Below are positions 5,096 to 7,359 of a stretch of DNA of 7,359 nucleotides, one piece after another. Origin of the DNA: Treponema sp. (GTDB lineage Bacteria > Spirochaetota > Spirochaetia > Treponematales > Breznakiellaceae); assembly GCA_031275515.1 (NCBI GenBank), contig JAISOQ010000144.1:1-7359 (forward strand). Reading direction: 5' to 3'. Every line of letters starts with the position of its first letter. The first letter of the stretch is position 1. The translations under genes were made by a program, and so were the position numbers. The notes under the pieces were generated by a model. It saw only the letters and a program-made list of their open reading frames with translations. It did not search any database and had not been told where the DNA came from.

Positions 5096-6720
5096 GCAAG
5101 TCTTTTTTCCGGTTTTTCGTTATCCTCCCGGGGATGTTGTTGTATCTTGGCTGTAAACAGGAAGGCCCCCGGATAACCGAAATTTACCCCCGGATTGGGA
5201 TGATGGGGGAGGTTCTGACCATCAGAGGGGAGAATTTCGGGGATGAACAGGATGAGTCCTACGTCACCATCGCGGGAATCGTCCCCACCGCTTCATCGTA
5301 CATCGAATGGAAGGACGACCGTATCGCTTTCCGGGTCCCTGAATTCGGGGAATCGGGCCTGGTATATGTCCACCGGGGGAATAGAAAGAGCAATCCCGCC
5401 TTGTTTTCCAACCAGGCGGCTATTCCGGAGCCGGTTTTGGAAGATCAGGCAGGCATAAGCCCCCATATCCAGTCTGTAATCCCCGCGGCGGGGGCCATAG
5501 GCCAGGCGGTGTCCATTATGGGGAGTAACTTCGGGGCATCCCGGGAAAGCAGCGGTGTGTATTTTGCCTGGGGCGCCGAAGCGCCCCAAACGGTTCCCGC
5601 CGAGATAGGCGGCCCTGATTGGGTGGAGGTCTTCGACAGCGACCTGGGCTACGAATTCTGGAGCGAACGGGAACTCCGGGTCCGGGTCCCGGACGGGGCT
5701 ATCAGCGGCAGCCTGGAAATCAGAACGCCCCGGGGCAAAAGCCGGGCGCAATTCTTCGATGTGACGGGAAAACCAGGCTCCAAGGTATACAGGGATAAGC
5801 GGATCTACGCCCTCTCCTATTCGGTGGATATCCGGGTCCAGGAAGCGTCGTCTTCCAACACCCTCTATCTTTGGGTCCCCCAGCCGGTTACGTCGGCTTC
5901 CCAGCGCAATCCGGAAATCCTCTCCCGAAACGTCGAGCCGTATATTGAAAACTACCAGGGGGTTTCCCTCTACCGGCTCCGGGACCTCAAAGCCGATTCC
6001 GGCGCCGGCATCGCCCTCTCCTATTCGGTGGAGGTCTACGCCGTGGAAACCAGCCTTAACCCGTCTCAGATACGCATTCCTCGTCAGGATTCCATGGCTG
6101 CGGTCTACGCATCATCTTCATCCCTCATCCCTTCGGAAGATTCGGAGATAAAGCGCCAAAGCCAGGCCATAACCGGCAGGGAACAGAACCCCTATCTCAA
6201 GGCCCAGCGCATATACGAATGGCTCCTTAAAGAAGGGAACATCCAATGGGACGCCTTGAACGGGAACGCCCGGGACGCCCTTCTGAAAAAGCAGGCGGAT
6301 CCCTACATGGCGGCCCTCCTTTTCTGCGCCCTGGCCCGGGCCGGCGGCGTTCCCGCTCAACCGGCAGCGGGGGTCCTGGTGGACAAGTCCCAGAACGCTT
6401 TCCGCCACTTCTGGGCCGAATTCTGGATAGACGGCGCGGGCTGGATACCGGTGGACCCGGCCTTGGGAGCGGGAGCCGTCCCTTCTTCCTTCAATCTGAG
6501 ACAGGATCACAAGACCTACTACTTTGGCAGTCTGGACAACCAGCGCGTCGCCTTTTCCCGGGGACAGGTTCCCTTTTCCCGGATGGACCCTCAGGGCCGT
6601 ACCGCAATGCGGGAACGGGATTACTCCCTGCAAAGCCTTTGGGAAGAAGCGTCCGGCGGGCTTGAGTCCTATTCTTCTCTCTGGAGTGATGTTACAATTA
6701 ATGGCGTATACATACAATGA
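5092..6720 (+). CDS. Putative lipoprotein with two IPT/TIG domains and a transglutaminase-like domain lacking the catalytic Cys, 542 aa
   Basis: A signal peptide with KSFFRFFVILPGMLLYLGC points to lipidation at Cys21, although Tyr at -3 and Leu at -2 are atypical of a lipobox; spirochaetal lipoboxes are known to be loose. Two IPT/TIG immunoglobulin-like domains follow: about 27-108 (ITEIYPRIGMMGEVLTIRGE, NFG) and 125-223 (IQSVIPAAGAIGQAVSIMGS, NFG). A beta-rich stretch (232-330) leads to a transglutaminase-like core (about 371-459): RIYEWLLKEG, ADPYMAALLFCALARAGGVP, FRHFWAEFW and GWIPVDPALG. His439 and Asp455 fit the catalytic triad, but the nucleophile position, normally GDC, reads ADP (Pro404). 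The nearby Cys412 is about two helical turns further on. It is thus probably a non-catalytic, ligand- or peptide-binding protein. It is the last gene of the coupled sigma/anti-sigma unit. The DNA includes a 21-base direct repeat and a strong hairpin. Domain calls are firm; function is unknown. Confidence 0.9.
   Translation: MSKSFFRFFVILPGMLLYLGCKQEGPRITEIYPRIGMMGEVLTIRGENFGDEQDESYVTIAGIVPTASSYIEWKDDRIAFRVPEFGESGLVYVHRGNRKSNPALFSNQAAIPEPVLEDQAGISPHIQSVIPAAGAIGQAVSIMGSNFGASRESSGVYFAWGAEAPQTVPAEIGGPDWVEVFDSDLGYEFWSERELRVRVPDGAISGSLEIRTPRGKSRAQFFDVTGKPGSKVYRDKRIYALSYSVDIRVQEASSSNTLYLWVPQPVTSASQRNPEILSRNVEPYIENYQGVSLYRLRDLKADSGAGIALSYSVEVYAVETSLNPSQIRIPRQDSMAAVYASSSSLIPSEDSEIKRQSQAITGREQNPYLKAQRIYEWLLKEGNIQWDALNGNARDALLKKQADPYMAALLFCALARAGGVPAQPAAGVLVDKSQNAFRHFWAEFWIDGAGWIPVDPALGAGAVPSSFNLRQDHKTYYFGSLDNQRVAFSRGQVPFSRMDPQGRTAMRERDYSLQSLWEEASGGLESYSSLWSDVTINGVYIQ
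5569..5588 (+). other. Strong intragenic hairpin
   Basis: Bases 5569-5576 pair perfectly with 5581-5588 (seven G-C pairs plus one T-A) around a CGAA loop. It lies inside the second TIG domain (codons for Trp-Gly-Ala-Glu-Ala-Pro). No T-run follows, so it is not a classical terminator. Confidence 0.6.
5808..5828 (+). repeat. 21-base perfect direct repeat, copy 1
   Basis: This stretch, encoding Ala-Leu-Ser-Tyr-Ser-Val (residues 240-245), is identical over 21 bases to 6012-6032. The two copies start 204 bases (68 codons) apart and in the same reading frame. Confidence 0.93.
6012..6032 (+). repeat. 21-base perfect direct repeat, copy 2
   Basis: This is the second copy of the repeat at 5808-5828, encoding Ala-Leu-Ser-Tyr-Ser-Val at residues 308-313. 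The protein similarity extends slightly further: VDIRV follows copy 1 at 245-249 and VEVYA follows copy 2 at 313-317. Confidence 0.93.
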
Positions 6721-6724
6721 AACC

Positions 6725-6740
6725 GCGCCGGTCCAGGCGC
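6725..6740 (+). other. Small hairpin before the UMP kinase ribosome binding site
   Basis: GCGCC (6725-6729) and GGCGC (6736-6740) pair perfectly around a six-base loop, directly before the AAGGGAG. There is no T-run, so it is not a standard terminator. It may keep the ribosome binding site clear or affect readthrough from the lipoprotein gene. Confidence 0.4.
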
Positions 6741-6747
6741 AAGGGAG
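6741..6747 (+). promoter_or_regulatory. Ribosome binding site for the UMP kinase
   Basis: AAGGGAG lies seven bases before the ATG at 6755. This gene therefore has its own initiation site, unlike the overlapping genes before it. Confidence 0.7.
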
Positions 6748-6754
6748 TAAACAG

Positions 6755-7359
6755 ATGATCACCGTAATATCCCTGGGGGGATCTATTATCGCCCCCGGCA
6801 AAGTGGATGAACAGTTTCTTTCGGGATTCGTTTCCCTTATCCGGGAATTATTGGAAGCCGACGAAAAGCGGCGCTTTATCTTTGTTACCGGCGGCGGCAG
6901 TCCGGCCCGTACCTGGCAAACCGCATACCGGAACATCTCCGTCGGCGGCTCTAACGACCAGGCGGACTGGATAGGGGTCATGGCGACCCGCCTCAACGCC
7001 CAACTTATCAAAGCGGTGATGGGGGATTATTGTACCCAGGATGTGGTGACCGATCCCTCCCGGGCGGAACCCCTGGCAGGCCGGGTCCTGGTGGCGGCGG
7101 GCTGGAAGCCGGGCTTTTCTTCGGACTACGATGCGGTACTCCTGGCCGAGCGGTTCCAGGCGGATAAGGTGATCAACCTTTCCAATATCGAGCGGGTGTA
7201 TACCGACGATCCCCGAAAAAATCCCGACGCCAAACCCATAGATCGTATTTCCTGGGAGGACTTTCGGGTCCTGGTGGGGGATGAATGGACGCCGGGGAAA
7301 AACGCGCCCTTCGATCCTGTGGCAAGCCGTCACGCCGCCGCGATTGGCCTTCAAGTGAT
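6755..7359 (+). CDS. pyrH: UMP kinase, archaeal-like amino-acid-kinase type (3' end outside window)
   Basis: This enzyme would phosphorylate UMP to UDP with ATP, feeding pyrimidine nucleotide synthesis in the cytoplasm. The first 201 residues are present with no stop; family members run to about 225, so only some 25 residues are missing. The amino-acid-kinase fold is shown by MITVISLGGSII (1-12, phosphate loop), FVTGGGSPAR (43-52), DWIGVMATRLNAQL (71-84), GWKPGFSSDYDAV (116-128 region) and LSNIERVYTDDPRKNPDAK (142-160, nucleotide-binding part). ATRLNA and the SNI-VYT-DPRKNPDA string match the archaeal-type UMP kinases better than E. coli PyrH, which begins with a KLSGE-type loop. Aspartokinase, glutamate 5-kinase and carbamate kinase are less likely by length and motifs. 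It lies 34 bases after the lipoprotein gene with its own strong ribosome binding site. The UMP kinase call is from motif recall, not alignment. Confidence 0.82.
   Translation, partial: MITVISLGGSIIAPGKVDEQFLSGFVSLIRELLEADEKRRFIFVTGGGSPARTWQTAYRNISVGGSNDQADWIGVMATRLNAQLIKAVMGDYCTQDVVTDPSRAEPLAGRVLVAAGWKPGFSSDYDAVLLAERFQADKVINLSNIERVYTDDPRKNPDAKPIDRISWEDFRVLVGDEWTPGKNAPFDPVASRHAAAIGLQV

Noticed and set aside
6721..6754. Rho-independent terminator after the lipoprotein gene
   Set aside because: The stem has only five pairs and is followed by AAGGGAG and not a T-run.
6118..7011. 297-codon minus-strand open frame across the lipoprotein and UMP kinase genes
   Set aside because: It is antisense to two genes with clear motifs, has no recognisable domain and has no good ribosome binding site.

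Overview
The window looks like chromosomal core DNA from a GC-rich spirochaete of the Treponema / Breznakiellaceae type (termite-gut treponeme relatives). This is an inference. It rests on the gene order murB, cysS, ECF sigma factor, which I recall as consecutive loci in Treponema pallidum, on a lipoprotein with a relaxed lipobox, and on the archaeal-like UMP kinase. I see no mobile element, CRISPR array, tRNA or rRNA.

Layout. Positions 20-1799 (minus strand) hold a two-gene unit, murB then tatD, separated by a single base. murB is read away from cysS across a 34-base divergent gap. On the plus strand, cysS (1834-3261) is followed after 40 bases by an ECF sigma factor (3302-3901), a zinc-finger, membrane-anchored anti-sigma factor (3891-4487), an exported protein of unknown function with a proline-rich tail (4487-5095) and a lipoprotein with two IPT/TIG domains and a transglutaminase-like domain (5092-6720). 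The sigma gene and the three after it overlap by 11, 1 and 4 bases, so translation is probably coupled. After 34 bases comes a UMP kinase of the archaeal-like amino-acid-kinase type (6755 to the window edge, 3' end missing).

How the genes may work together. murB (peptidoglycan precursor synthesis), tatD (metal-dependent hydrolase), cysS and the UMP kinase are housekeeping genes. The interesting part is 3302-6720. It has the form of a cell-envelope signalling module: a cytoplasmic sigma factor, a transmembrane anti-sigma that should hold it, and two exported proteins that could act as sensor, client or effector on the outer side of the inner membrane. The transglutaminase-like domain of the lipoprotein keeps the His and Asp of the triad but has Pro404 where the nucleophilic Cys should be, so it may be a binding domain instead of an enzyme. 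The same gene carries a perfect in-frame 21-base direct repeat 204 bases apart. The sigma gene has an A9 run where a slip of one base would truncate the protein in region 2.

There is no gene-free stretch over 300 bases. The non-coding sequence is limited to 1-19, 806, 1800-1833, 3262-3301 and 6721-6754. No convincing rho-independent terminator was found.
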